A stretch of 64,000 nt of DNA, from NCBI GenBank assembly GCA_963700475.1, contig CAVOXR010000005.1, positions 124,001 to 188,000 of the forward strand, read 5' to 3'. Below are positions 20,316-30,148 of the stretch, one piece after another (position 1 is the stretch's first letter; each line of letters begins with the position of its first letter). A program made the position numbers and the translations under genes. The DNA comes from Prado023 sp963700475 (GTDB lineage: Bacteria; Actinomycetota; Actinomycetes; S36-B12; CAIYMF01). A model generated the notes under the pieces. The model had not been told where the DNA came from, did not search any database, and worked only from the letters and a program-made list of their open reading frames with translations.

Positions 20316-21137
20316 TCACGCCATCCGAAGGATCCGCCACGCCCCTGACGCGACGAGCGCGGCGATCGCTGTCCCGATGACCAGGTCTGGAAGGGCCGAG
20401 CCGGTGACCGCGACCAGGACGCCTGCCATGATCACGCCGACATTGGCCAGGGCATCATTCGTCGTGAAGATCCAGCTGGCCCGCATGTGGGCCCCTCCCC
20501 TTCGGTGCCGGCTGAGGATCGCCACGCAGGCGAGGTTCGCGGCCAGGGCCAGCAGCCCGATGACGACCATCAGGGCCTCGACCGGCTCGCTGCCGGACAG
20601 GGCGCGGCGGATCACCTCGACGAGCACCAGCGCGGCCAGCGTCAGCTGCAACCAGCCGCTCAACCGGGCGGAGCGACGCTGCCTGGACGCGTCGCCGGCC
20701 GCCACCAGGGCGATCGCATAGATGCTGGCGTCGGCCAGCATGTCCAGGGAGTCGGCGACCAGGCCGGTGGACTGGGCGACGAAACCTGCCCCAAGCTCGA
20801 CGACGAACATCACCGCGTTGATGGCCAGCACCCACCACAGCGCACGACGCTGGGACTCAGGGGACGCTGATGCTGACGGGTCGAGGCCCGCATCGGTGGG
20901 GTCCATCTCGGTGGCCTCCGTGAGCACCGCCCCCATCCCCAGGGGTCTCAGGGCAACGAGCAACGGTTCAGGCGGACCCATGTGGACGGCCTGCAACTCG
21001 CGTGCCCCGAGGTCGAAATCCAGGGACCGAATCCCGGTGACCTCGGACAGCGCCATCCGGACGAGCTGCTCCTCGGTCGGGCAGTCCATGCCCGGAACAC
21101 GGAACACCGAGCGCCTCAGCAGCGAGTCGTCGGCCAC
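20316..21137 (-). CDS. Cation diffusion facilitator-like transporter with HMA-like N-domain
   Basis: GTG 21137 gives 273 residues. Residues 1-75 look like a heavy-metal-associated domain (VPGMDCPTEEQLVRMAL), but the second metal Cys of GMxCxxC is absent. The membrane part has CDF features: GLVADSLDMLADASIYAIAL in helix 2 and TNDALANVGVIMAG in helix 5. The usual His/Asp pairs of zinc transporters are replaced by D-x3-D and N-D-x3-N arrangements, so the metal specificity is open. The protein is at the short end of the family and lacks the C-terminal cytoplasmic domain. It is divergent from the helicase. Confidence 0.82.
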   Translation of the reverse strand: MADDSLLRRSVFRVPGMDCPTEEQLVRMALSEVTGIRSLDFDLGARELQAVHMGPPEPLLVALRPLGMGAVLTEATEMDPTDAGLDPSASASPESQRRALWWVLAINAVMFVVELGAGFVAQSTGLVADSLDMLADASIYAIALVAAGDASRQRRSARLSGWLQLTLAALVLVEVIRRALSGSEPVEALMVVIGLLALAANLACVAILSRHRRGGAHMRASWIFTTNDALANVGVIMAGVLVAVTGSALPDLVIGTAIAALVASGAWRILRMA

Positions 21138-21211
21138 ACCGCGAGTCTGGCACGCCGTTGGCGGACAGCCGTGACGCGCACCCGCGACGGCCTGCCGGTG
21201 ACGAATGGTGT

Positions 21212-21238
21212 TTGAGCGGTCACGGATCGGGGTACTCT
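21212..21238 (+). promoter_or_regulatory. Candidate promoter of the DEAD-box helicase gene
   Basis: TTGAGC (21212-21217), 15 bases, then TACTCT (21233-21238) resembles a sigma-A promoter. It would give a leader of about 130 bases before the GTG start, containing a small GCGGC-ATCC-GCCGC hairpin at 21272-21285. Long leaders are typical of cold-inducible helicases. Confidence 0.4.
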
Positions 21239-21378
21239 GGCGATGCATCGTCTGAACGGTGCACGTTGTCCGCGGCATCCGCCGCTGGCGAGGTCGTCTG
21301 CTTTGACGCCGTGACCGGCGTCCCCTTCGCGAGATGGGCCAGCACCCGCGGCCACCCCTCTCGACGATCAGGACCCCT

Positions 21379-23047
21379 GTGACCTCTCCCGCCCGTGCGG
21401 CTTCCGCTGCGCGCACCACCAACTCCACCCGGCCCCCCGCGTCGGCTCGCCCCACGTCGGCCCGCCCCGCGTCCGCTGGAACCGCGTCCGCGCCCCGCAC
21501 CTCCGCCACCACCGATGCGGCCACCTTCGCCGGGCTCGGCGTCGCCCCCTCGCTCATCGCGTCCTTGGCGTCCGGGGGCATCGATGCCCCCTTCCCCATC
21601 CAGTCGGCCACCCTGCCCGACTCCTTGGCCGGACGCGACGTGCTCGGCCGTGGCCGCACCGGCAGCGGCAAGACGGTCGCATTCGCGCTCCCGTTGGTCT
21701 CCGCACTTGCCGGCAGTCGGTCGGCAGCACGCCGCCCCCGCGGGCTCGTGCTCGTCCCCACCCGTGAGCTCGCCGTTCAGGTGGACAACACCATCGCACC
21801 GCTGGCCGAGGCCATGGGCCTGAAGACCCGCACGATCTTCGGTGGCGTGGGCCAGAACCCGCAGGTCGCCGCACTGGCCAAGGGTGTGGACATCATCGTT
21901 GCCACGCCGGGCCGCCTGGCCGACCTGATCAAGCAGCGACTGTGCAGCCTCGAGGACATCGTCGTGACCGTCATCGACGAGGCCGACCACATGGCCGATC
22001 TCGGCTTCCTGCCCGAGGTGCGTCGCCTGCTCGACCAGACTCCCGCCGATGGGCAGCGCCTGCTGTTCTCCGCGACGCTGGACTCCGGCGTGGACGTGCT
22101 CGCCCGCCGTTACCTGCACAACCCGGTGACCCACGAGGTCGACTCGGCCGCGTCGCCGGTGCCCGCGATGGACCACCACGTGTTCAACGTCGATGCCGCG
22201 GACCGCAGCGAGGTCGTCGCGCAGCTGGTCGGTGGCCAGGGTCGGACACTCGCGTTCGCCCGCACCAAGCACCAGGCCAAGCGCTGGGCCCGCACCCTCA
22301 CCGCGTCCGGGATCCACGCCGTCGACCTGCACGGCAACCTGAGCCAGGCCGCCCGCCAGCGCAACCTGGCGGCCTTCGCCGACGGTGATGTGCGCGTCCT
22401 GGTGGCCACTGACATCGCCGCTCGCGGTATCCACGTCGACGACATCACGCTGGTCGTGCACATCGATCCGCCGGCGGAGCACAAGGCCTACCTGCACCGT
22501 TCCGGGCGCACCGCCCGCGCCGGCGCCGCCGGTGTCGTGGTCACCGTCGCCACCCATGACCAGCGCCGTGACGTCGCGGACCTCATGCGTCGGGCCGCGA
22601 TCACGCCCACGCAGCACAAGGTGCGTGCCGGTGACTCGGCGATCGCGGACATCGCCGGCCCGAGCGCCCCACGCGTCGTGGTGCCCAACGCCCAGCCGAT
22701 CCCGGAGGAGCGCACGGGCCGTGGCTCGGGTCGGTCCGGGGGCGGCCGTGGCCGCACGTCCGGCGGCTCGAATGCGGGCTCCGGTACCGGTGGCTCGTCG
22801 GGTGGGCGGCAGCGCTCGACCTCGGGCTCGCGCCCGGGTCAGGCATCCGGCAGCTCCACCGTCCCGTTCGTCGCAGTCCCGCTCGTCCGCCCCTCGCTCG
22901 TCGCAGTCGACCTCGTCGGCCGGTCGGGCGTCGGGCGGTTCGACCACGGTCTGGTCGAGCAGCGGTGGCGCGACGGCCGCTGCCGCACCGCGGCGCGGGC
23001 CCCGTCGGGCCACCCGCCCGGCAGGCGGTGCCGGCTCCGCAGCCTGA
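21379..23047 (+). CDS. DEAD-box ATP-dependent RNA helicase, tail frameshifted as read
   Basis: GTG 21379 follows AGGA. After a low-complexity Ala/Ser/Thr leader the helicase motifs come in order: Q-motif with FPIQSATLP, motif I GRTGSGKT, Ia PTRELAVQ, II DEAD (VIDEADHMADLGF), III SAT, and VI HRSGRTARAG. The core ends near residue 420. A Gly/Ser/Arg-rich tail, as in RhlE/CshA-type enzymes, continues after a one-base insertion near 22860 and ends at 23047. Without the correction the frame runs on to an unrelated tail. It unwinds structured RNA in ribosome assembly or RNA decay. Confidence 0.9.
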
Positions 23048-23104
23048 TCGGACCGGTGTCCGGGCCGTCGCGAACGCTAGGGTGGGCGCCGACCTGAGGG
23101 AGGC

Positions 23105-23467
23105 GTGGGCGTGGGCCGGTTCGACGCGTGGGTGCGGGCGGTGGGCGACGATCCCGATCCGCGCTTCACGCTGGCCAACGAGCGGACGTTCCTGTCCTGG
23201 GTGACCACCTCGCTCGGGCTGCTGGGCATTGGCCTGGCGGTCGGCACGATCATCCCGGGGGAGCACTTCTCGATCAACCTGCTCGCGATCCTGTGGATCC
23301 TGATGGCCGCGATCCTGTCCATCCGCGCCCTCGTCCGGTGGTTCCGGATGGAGCGGGCCATGCGCCAGGGCCACGGGCTGCCCCTGTCGACGTCGATCCC
23401 CGTGGTGGCGATCTCGCTCGCGCTCCTGTCGGTGGCGACGGGTATCGCCGTGGTGATCTCCTCGTGA
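23105..23467 (+). CDS. DUF202 (YidH-like) membrane protein
   Basis: 120 residues with the DUF202 pattern: the RFTLANERTFLSWVTTSLGL signature (A-x-E-R-T-x-L-x-W) leading into the first of three membrane helices, a basic loop with VRWFRMERAMR, and a last helix. GTG 23105 follows GGGAGG; GTG 23111 is an alternative. It overlaps the next DUF202 gene by GTGA, forming a pair as in E. coli yidH-yidG. Function unknown. Confidence 0.85.
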   Translation: MGVGRFDAWVRAVGDDPDPRFTLANERTFLSWVTTSLGLLGIGLAVGTIIPGEHFSINLLAILWILMAAILSIRALVRWFRMERAMRQGHGLPLSTSIPVVAISLALLSVATGIAVVISS

Positions 23468-23793
23468 GCCGCGGCGCGGTGTCGGGCCCCTCGGATCCGG
23501 GGCTGGCCGGGGAGCGCACGACGCTTGCCTGGACGCGGATGGGCCTGACCCTGTTGGGCGTTCCGGCCGCGCTCCTGGCGTATGCGAGTGGACGGAACGA
23601 GCTCGCGGTCGCGGCTGCGGCCGCCGCCATGGTGCTCGGACTTGCCGTCCTCGTGGGCTCGGTGCGCCGTCAGCGGGTGGAGCCGGGTGTGATCCCCTCC
23701 GGATCGTTGGTCCCTGCTGCGAGGCTCATCCTCCTGACTGGGGCATGCGTGCTCATGCTCAACATCAGCGGCGGGATCCTCGTCCTCAGCTGA
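23464..23793 (+). CDS. Second DUF202 (YidG-like) membrane protein
   Basis: 109 residues, starting at the GTG inside the overlap with the previous gene. It has the family signature GLAGERTTLAWTRMGL and three membrane helices. The pair probably forms a small membrane complex. Role unknown. Confidence 0.85.
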   Translation: MSRGAVSGPSDPGLAGERTTLAWTRMGLTLLGVPAALLAYASGRNELAVAAAAAAMVLGLAVLVGSVRRQRVEPGVIPSGSLVPAARLILLTGACVLMLNISGGILVLS

Positions 23794-23896
23794 GCCCTGC
23801 CCCCGCTTCCCCCGCTTCCCCCCGTTCGGCTCCGGCATGTCCCTTCATCGGCCCGCGCGGTTGCGCGCCCCGGCGGACCGCGACACCCTTCGGGGC

Positions 23897-25096
23897 GTGG
23901 CGAACAGGGCGGACGTGGTGGTCGTCGGGGCGGGGCTGGCCGGGCTTCGGGCGGCACAGCTCCTGACGGCAGCGGGGCGCGACGTGGTTGTCCTCGAGGC
24001 CGCCGACGACATCGGTGGGCGCGTTCGTACCGACCGTGTCGACGGGTTCACCCTCGACCACGGCTTCCAGCTGTACAACCCGGCCTACCCGGAGGGGCGC
24101 CTGGCCTGGCCCGGGCTTGCGATCCAGCAGTTCTCGGCAGGGGTCGACGTCGTCCGCGACGGGATCTCGCACCCTCTGGCCGATCCACGGCGGGACCCTC
24201 GCAGCCTGCCGGCCACGACCCGGTCATTGCGCGCACTCGGGGCCACCCGCGGACTCACTGCGTTCGGGTCGTATGCCGCCAGGTTGGGCACTCCACTGCA
24301 CCCGCGTCGGACGCCTGCGGGAGCAGCTGAGCGGGGCATCGGCGAGGCTCTGCGCTCGGCCGGCGTCGACGATGCCGCCTTCGACTGCCTGGTGCGGCCG
24401 TTCCTGTCCGGCGTGCTCGCGGATTCAGCCCTCGAATCCCCGCGTGGTGTCGCCGACGAGATCCTGCGCACCTTCCTGGCCGGGACTCCCGGGGTACCCG
24501 ATGGCGGGATGGACCGGCTGCCACGACGACTGGCCGCCGGACTCTCGGTCCTGACGAGCTCACCCGTTCTCTCCGCCGCGGCGGGTCGGGTCACCACCGC
24601 CGACAGCGAGTGGCTGGCAGACGACGTGATCGTGGCAGTGGATGACCCGTCCCAGCTCGTGCCGACGGCGTCCGCGACCAGGTGGCGGGCGCTGACGACC
24701 TGGTACTTCGCGGCCGCCGACCTGCCTCGCCGGCACACCATGCTCCTGGTGTCACCCGACGTGCGCCTGGCCAACGTCGCCGTCATGAGTGACGTGGCGC
24801 CCTCGTACGCACCGGCCGGTCGCCGCCTGATCGCGGCGTCAGCGGTCGGGTTCCACGACTCCGCGGAGGCCGAGCAGTGGGCCCGCGAGGATGCAGCGCG
24901 GATGCTTGCCGTCGCGCCAGGGGAGCTCGAGGTGATCGCCCACTACCCGATCGCCGCCGCACTTCCGGCGGTCGGTTCCGGCCGATCGCCGGCGGTCAGC
25001 TCGGGCCTCGTCCTGGCCGGGGATCACCGGCAGGGTCCGAGCATCAACGGCGCCCTGGCCAGCGGTCGGCGGGCGGCTGAGCTCCTGGGTGCGTGA
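23897..25096 (+). CDS. FAD-dependent amine oxidase/desaturase-like protein
   Basis: 399 residues from GTG 23897 (an ATG at 23837 is possible). The FAD-binding Rossmann fold opens the protein: VVVVGAGLAGLRAAQLL, an acid at the end of strand 2 (VVLEA), then DDIGGRVRT. The C-terminal GLVLAGDHRQGPSINGALASG is the second FAD contact typical of the amine oxidase and phytoene desaturase superfamily. The closest feel is the NAD(P)/FAD oxidoreductases related to carotenoid and protoporphyrinogen enzymes. No pathway partners adjoin, so the substrate is unknown. Confidence 0.85.
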   Translation: MANRADVVVVGAGLAGLRAAQLLTAAGRDVVVLEAADDIGGRVRTDRVDGFTLDHGFQLYNPAYPEGRLAWPGLAIQQFSAGVDVVRDGISHPLADPRRDPRSLPATTRSLRALGATRGLTAFGSYAARLGTPLHPRRTPAGAAERGIGEALRSAGVDDAAFDCLVRPFLSGVLADSALESPRGVADEILRTFLAGTPGVPDGGMDRLPRRLAAGLSVLTSSPVLSAAAGRVTTADSEWLADDVIVAVDDPSQLVPTASATRWRALTTWYFAAADLPRRHTMLLVSPDVRLANVAVMSDVAPSYAPAGRRLIAASAVGFHDSAEAEQWAREDAARMLAVAPGELEVIAHYPIAAALPAVGSGRSPAVSSGLVLAGDHRQGPSINGALASGRRAAELLGA

Positions 25097-25216
25097 GGGG
25101 AGTTCTGGGGCCCGAGGGCTGACCGCCTGCAGGTGGCCGACCAAGCGACCTGCCGGCTCGGTGCCGGGCGCCGGTGGCCACGCGTAGTAGGTGCCTGTCG
25201 CTGTAGCGTCCGGATC

Positions 25217-26629
25217 ATGTCATCGAGTGCGCTGTCGCAGCCCCAGGGCGAGGGCGGCGGGGCAGCCGCCACAGGGACCGACGAGCTTCATCTCACCCGG
25301 CGCACGATCGTCTCCTACGCGTTCGGGTCAGTGGGGACGGGCGTCTTCGCCACGGTGCCCGGGTTGGTCCTCGCCTACTACCTGACCAACACGCTGGGCG
25401 TGGCAGCGGGCGCTGCCGCGTTCGTGGTGGCGGTCCCCAAGGCGTGGGACGTGATCGTCCTGCCCATCGTGGGCCGGCTGTCGGACCGGGCCGCCGCTCG
25501 CGTGGGCAGCCGCCTGCCGTTCCTCCGCCTTGCCGGCATCCTGCTGCCCCTGGCCTTCATCCTGATCTTCTCGGTCCCGCCGGCGCTGGCTTCGGGCGGG
25601 GCGGCGTTCTGGGTCTTCCTGGCGTTCATCGTCGCATCGACGGCATTCGCGCTGTTCCAGGTGCCCTACATCGCCCTGTCCGCAGAGCTCACCGACGAGC
25701 CGCAGGAGCGCTCCACGCTCATGGCGTGGCGCGTGGCATTCCTGACCATCGCGATCCTCCTGGGGGGAGCGCTGGCCCCGGTCATCCGGGACGCGCTCGG
25801 CGGGGCGTACCTCGGCCACTTCGTGATGGCCCTGTTCATGGCAGGCCTCATGCTCGCGGGGATCTGGCTGTGCATCATCGGGCTGTCGAAGGCCCGCGCG
25901 CGGGTGGCCCCTGCCGCTGAGGGCAGCCTGATGGACCAGATCCGCGTCGTCCGGCACAACCGCGCCTTCGTGGCCCTGCTGGTCGGGTTCGTGATCCAGG
26001 CACTCGGCTTCGCCGCCATGCTCGGCGCTGCGCAGTACTACGCCACCTACATCGTGGGCAAGCCCACGTCGATCACGATCCTCTTCGTGTGCCTGGTCGC
26101 CCCGGCGATCGTGGTGATGCCGTTCTGGAACTGGGTCGCACACCGGTTCGGCAAGACCCGGGGCTTCCTGGCCTCGACGCTGGTGTTCCTCGTCGGCGCC
26201 CTGGTCCTCATCGCGGGCGGGCGGAACCTCGGGATGGCGACCGTGGCGGGTGCCATCGCGGTCTGCGGCATCGCGTACGGCGGATGCCAGATGTTCCCGC
26301 TGGCGATGATGCCCGACGCCGTCGCCGCCGACCGCGAGCGGACCGGCGAGGTCCGCGCCGGGGTGTTCACGGGCATGTGGACCGCCGGCGAGACACTGGG
26401 CTTCGCGCTCGGCCCGGGCCTGGTCCTCGTGGTCCTGGCGCTGACCGGGTTCGTCTCCAGCAAGGCCGACGAGCAGGTCACCCAACCCGACTCAGCGATC
26501 ACGGGCGTGCTGATGGCCTTCACGGCCGTGCCCGCCATCCTGGTCCTGATCAGCATCCCCTTCATCCACCGGTACGGCGTCGAGTTCGCCAAGATCAGCT
26601 CCACCTCTTCCGAAGGAACCCCCTCATGA
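25217..26629 (+). CDS. GPH-family (MFS_2) sugar:cation symporter-like transporter
   Basis: 470 residues with about twelve helices. Features of the glycoside-pentoside-hexuronide family are SDRAAARVGSRLPFL after helix 2 and the motif FQVPYIALSAELTD. These carriers usually import sugars or related organics with H+ or Na+. The ATG at 25217 is weakly supported by ribosome-site spacing. The stop overlaps the ATG of the PLP enzyme gene (ATGA). That enzyme may act on the imported compound, or the carrier may export its product. Confidence 0.85.
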   Translation: MSSSALSQPQGEGGGAAATGTDELHLTRRTIVSYAFGSVGTGVFATVPGLVLAYYLTNTLGVAAGAAAFVVAVPKAWDVIVLPIVGRLSDRAAARVGSRLPFLRLAGILLPLAFILIFSVPPALASGGAAFWVFLAFIVASTAFALFQVPYIALSAELTDEPQERSTLMAWRVAFLTIAILLGGALAPVIRDALGGAYLGHFVMALFMAGLMLAGIWLCIIGLSKARARVAPAAEGSLMDQIRVVRHNRAFVALLVGFVIQALGFAAMLGAAQYYATYIVGKPTSITILFVCLVAPAIVVMPFWNWVAHRFGKTRGFLASTLVFLVGALVLIAGGRNLGMATVAGAIAVCGIAYGGCQMFPLAMMPDAVAADRERTGEVRAGVFTGMWTAGETLGFALGPGLVLVVLALTGFVSSKADEQVTQPDSAITGVLMAFTAVPAILVLISIPFIHRYGVEFAKISSTSSEGTPS

Positions 26630-28123
26630 GCGCATCCCTGCCCCCCGCCTTCCCCGATCAGGGCCTGCCCGACGAGGTGATCCTCGCGACGCTCGGCCGG
26701 GCTGCGCGAGCTCGACGTGCCCGTCAAGGGTGGCCGGACGACGTCCTACGTCTACGACCCCGACCGCGACGACCTCGAGGACCTCGGACATCGCGCGTTC
26801 GCCCTGTCCGAGCACGTCAACGGCCTGGACCCGACCGCGTTCCCGAGCTTCGCGGCGGTGGAGAACGACCTGGTCGCCGCGGCCCTGAGCGTCCTGGGAA
26901 GCGGGGACCCCGGCGAGGTCGGGACGATGACCAGCGGCGGCACCGAGTCGTGCGCCCTGGCCGTCCTCGGCGCCCGTGAGCGGTGGCGCGCCAAGGTCGG
27001 GGAGCCCTACGGCCACCCCACGCTCGTGGCGCCCAGCTCGGTCCACCCGGCGTTCGTGAAGGCCTGCCACCTGTTCGACGTGCAGCTGGTGTCGGTGCCG
27101 ATCGACCCCGTCACCTTCGCCGCCGACGTCGAGGCGATGATCGCGGCGATCGACGAGCGGACCGCCCTCGTGGTCGTCTCGGCGCCGTCCTACGCCCACG
27201 GGATCGTCGACCCCATCGAGCCGATCGCCGCGGCCGCTGCGGAGCGCGACGTCCTCTGCCATGTGGACGCCTGCATCGGCGGGTGGACCGTCCCGTTCAT
27301 CCGGGAGGCCGAGGGGTTGTCGCCGATCGGGCTCATGATCCCCGGGGTCACCTCGGTCTCGGTCGACCTGCACAAGTACGCCTACACCCCGAAGGGGGTG
27401 TCGATCCTGCTTCATCGGGACTTCGCGCTGCGCCGTTTCCACTGGTTCGCGACTGCCGCGTGGAACGGCTACCCGGTGGTCAACCCGACCCTGCTGAGCT
27501 CGCGCGGCGGCGGCGCGCCGGCGATCGCCTGGGCCTACCTGCACAAGATCGGCCGCGACGGCTACCGCGACCTGGCCCTGTCGGCGTGGCGGGCGACCAG
27601 GGCGCTCATCGACGGGATCGCGGAGATCCCCGGGATCCACGTGGTGGGTGAGACCGGCTCGACCTTGCTGGCGTTCACCGACGACGGCGGCCCGCAGGAC
27701 CCGGACATCCGGGTGGTGGCCGACGAGATGGTCGCCCGCGGGTGGCTGCTCGGCGTCCAGCCGGGGCACGGTGGGCCGCCGACCGCGCACATCTGTCTGA
27801 TGCCGGTCCACGAGCCCCAGACCGGCACCTTCCTCGCCGACCTCGCCGCCTCAGTGGAGGCTGCCCGTCCACTGGGCCGGGTCGAGGTGGATCCGGGGCT
27901 GCTCGCCATGGCGGCTTCGCTCGACCCGAGCAGCCTGCCCCCGGGTGCCATCGACATGGTGCTGGCCGCCGCCGGGGTCTCCCTCGGTGGTGACGCTGGG
28001 GGCGAGGGGATCCCCGATCGGCGAGCCACCCTGAACGCGATAATGGACCTGGCTCCCGAGCCGCTCGTCGAGTGGCTGCTGATCGAGGTCCTGGGCAACG
28101 TGCTGCGCCCGTCGGCGCAGTGA
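26626..28123 (+). CDS. PLP-dependent lyase, sphingosine-1-phosphate lyase/decarboxylase-like, frameshifted
   Basis: The start overlaps the transporter gene. One extra base near 26695-26703 (CGGG run) breaks the frame after about 24 residues. Corrected, the protein has about 498 residues and matches the group II decarboxylase fold of sphingosine-1-phosphate lyase. Landmarks are GTMTSGGTESCALAVL (PLP phosphate loop), HVDACIGGW (ring Asp) and VSVDLHKYAYTPKGVS (Schiff-base Lys). Bacterial relatives cleave or decarboxylate long-chain or amino acid substrates. The real substrate may be linked to that of the coupled GPH carrier. Confidence 0.85.
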
Positions 28124-28151
28124 CATCCGGGGTGAATGGAGGGCGCGTCGG

Positions 28152-28631
28152 ATGAGCATCGATCCGGGGACGGTGGACATGGGCTCGACTCGTGCCCTCC
28201 AGGAGGCATTCCGGTCTGCACCGGACCCGACCGTGGAGGACCTGGTCGGCGCGCACCGGGGTGAGTACGTCGGCGCCCAATGGCTGCGCACGGCTGGGCC
28301 GGTGATCATGCGGCTCGGCCGGATGCCCGGCTGGTACGGCAAGCGGTTCGCCCTGGCTGAGGAGGGGCAGTCGACCCTCGTGGGCGTGAACCTCCTGCGC
28401 TCCGGGGATCAGATCGTCGACTCGGTGCCGATGAAGGCCGCGGTCGGGCCGTCGCGGGTCGACGGACGTCCGGCGCTGATCATCGGCTATCCCGTTGACG
28501 CGCCCTTCCCATGGCCACGGGTCACCGACGAGCTGCGGCCCTTCGGCGATGGCGCCCTCATCGGCGTGACGTTCGGGATCCCCGGGTCGCTTCCCGGGGG
28601 CACGCCCTTCCTCCTTCGTCGGATCGAGTAG
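28152..28631 (+). CDS. Hypothetical protein, lipocalin-like length
   Basis: 159 residues 28 bases after the PLP lyase, same strand, so probably in that operon. It is soluble, with an N-terminal helix pair (VEDLVGAHRGEYVG) and a beta-rich C-terminal half with PALIIGYPVDAPFPWPR. No catalytic motif, signal peptide or known family is recognised. The context suggests a role with the GPH carrier and lyase. Confidence 0.6.
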   Translation: MSIDPGTVDMGSTRALQEAFRSAPDPTVEDLVGAHRGEYVGAQWLRTAGPVIMRLGRMPGWYGKRFALAEEGQSTLVGVNLLRSGDQIVDSVPMKAAVGPSRVDGRPALIIGYPVDAPFPWPRVTDELRPFGDGALIGVTFGIPGSLPGGTPFLLRRIE

Positions 28632-28780
28632 TCCCGCCCCGTCAGCACCAGACGACTGGTCGTTCGCGGGCCGGTCGGACGCCGGTGGGGCCGAACGGCA
28701 CTGTCCCGCCGTGCTCGCCCGCGCGAGCATGGGAGATGAGGGCGGCTGCCCCGCGCCGCCCGCGTGGGGAGGTGGTGGGG

Positions 28781-30129
28781 ATGGGGCGTGGTCCGGCCAG
28801 GACGGCAGTGCTGTGGCTCGGGCTGGGCATCGTCCTCCTCCTGGGATTCCTTCCGGCGTGCGCCGGCGACACGGAGGACGGCGGTTCGTCGACCTCGGCG
28901 ACATCGGCGCCGACGACCCCTGCCTCAACGTCGGCCACAGCGGCCGCTGAGTTGTCCATCACTCCCGTGGGGATGGTCTATGTCAACGACGTCTCCTTCG
29001 ACGCGACCTGGGTGGTCGGGACCGAGCCGCGCGAGCCGGGAAGTGAGGCGCAGAAGCCCTTGGTTCTCTGGGATCGCGCGACCGGTGCGCAGACGATCCT
29101 CTGCGACTGGGCCGACCCCGACCTCGGCTTCTGCTCGATGGCGGAGCAGGGCGCGATGATCCCCGAGACGCCCACGCTGCTCGTGGACCAGGTGGACACC
29201 AGCGTGGTCGGGTGGTTCCCCTCCGGCGGGCTCTACCTGGTGGACTCCGCGAGCGGGACACGGACCCGCATCGACACGGACTCCTCGGGGACGCCCCTCG
29301 AGCCGGCGTGGAAGGCCCGCGCGTGCGAGGGGGGCTGCGACTACCACTGGGCACCCCGGCTGAACACGTCGGCGGATGCCGTCTCCGGTGACGGGCGCAT
29401 CGCGGCGTTCTGCGCCAACTACGAGAAGCCGAAGGAGCCGCGGCTCTACGTGAAGGACCTGAGCACGGGTGCGTTGACGAGGACCTCTGTCGCCTGCGGA
29501 GTCAACCGGTTCGGTCGGGAGGACGACAACGACGAGTTCAGCGACGAGGGGATGAGCTACCCGCAGGTCTCGACCGACGGGACCGTGGTGCACGTGAACG
29601 GCGACCGGTCCACGGGCGGCGAGTACGGGAAGGTCGCCTGGGAGGCGGACACGCTGTACTTCACGGCCACCGGGGAGGTCCGCGGACGTGCGAGGGCAGC
29701 GGGGGCATGACCCGTGACGGCCGCACGGTGTTCATCCGCCAGGGTGTCCAGGCCGAGGCGCCCGAGGCCGAGGTCGTGCCCGTGTACGCCGCCTATGACG
29801 TGGCCACGGGAAACGCGACCCCACTGCCCTGGATGCAGGAGTTCGTGAGCACCCCCGCCATGCCGAACTACCCGTTCGACACCTTCCGGCAGTCCAGCGC
29901 CGACGGGCGACTGGTGGTGAACCACGGTTCGGTCCGTGACGTCCAGTCAGGGGCTGAGACCGACATCGGGGCCCTGTTGGAGGAGGACGGCTACGAGCCG
30001 TCGACCGGTGACGGGCCGCTGCACATCTCCGGGAACGGGTCGGTCGTGCTTGCGAATGTCGTGGGCCCCGACCCACTCGCGGAGTCGAGCAACCGGGTCG
30101 TCGCGGTCACTGGCTGGGCTGCTGACTGA
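28781..30129 (+). CDS. Lipoprotein with WD/propeller-like repeats, frameshifted as read
   Basis: ATG 28781 follows GGGGAGGT. A lipoprotein signal runs to LPAC (Cys near residue 26), then a Ser/Thr/Ala linker. The body consists of repeated strands with phrases such as LVLWDRATG, LYLVDSASG, LYVKDLSTG and AAYDVATG, resembling beta-propeller blades of the TolB/WD40-like kind. Near 29690 one base appears to be missing; the last 140 residues continue in the next frame to 30129. It is an outer-face lipoprotein of unknown role, followed by a related lipoprotein gene 19 bases on. Confidence 0.7.
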
Positions 30130-30148
30130 CGTTCGGGAAGGGGGCGCC

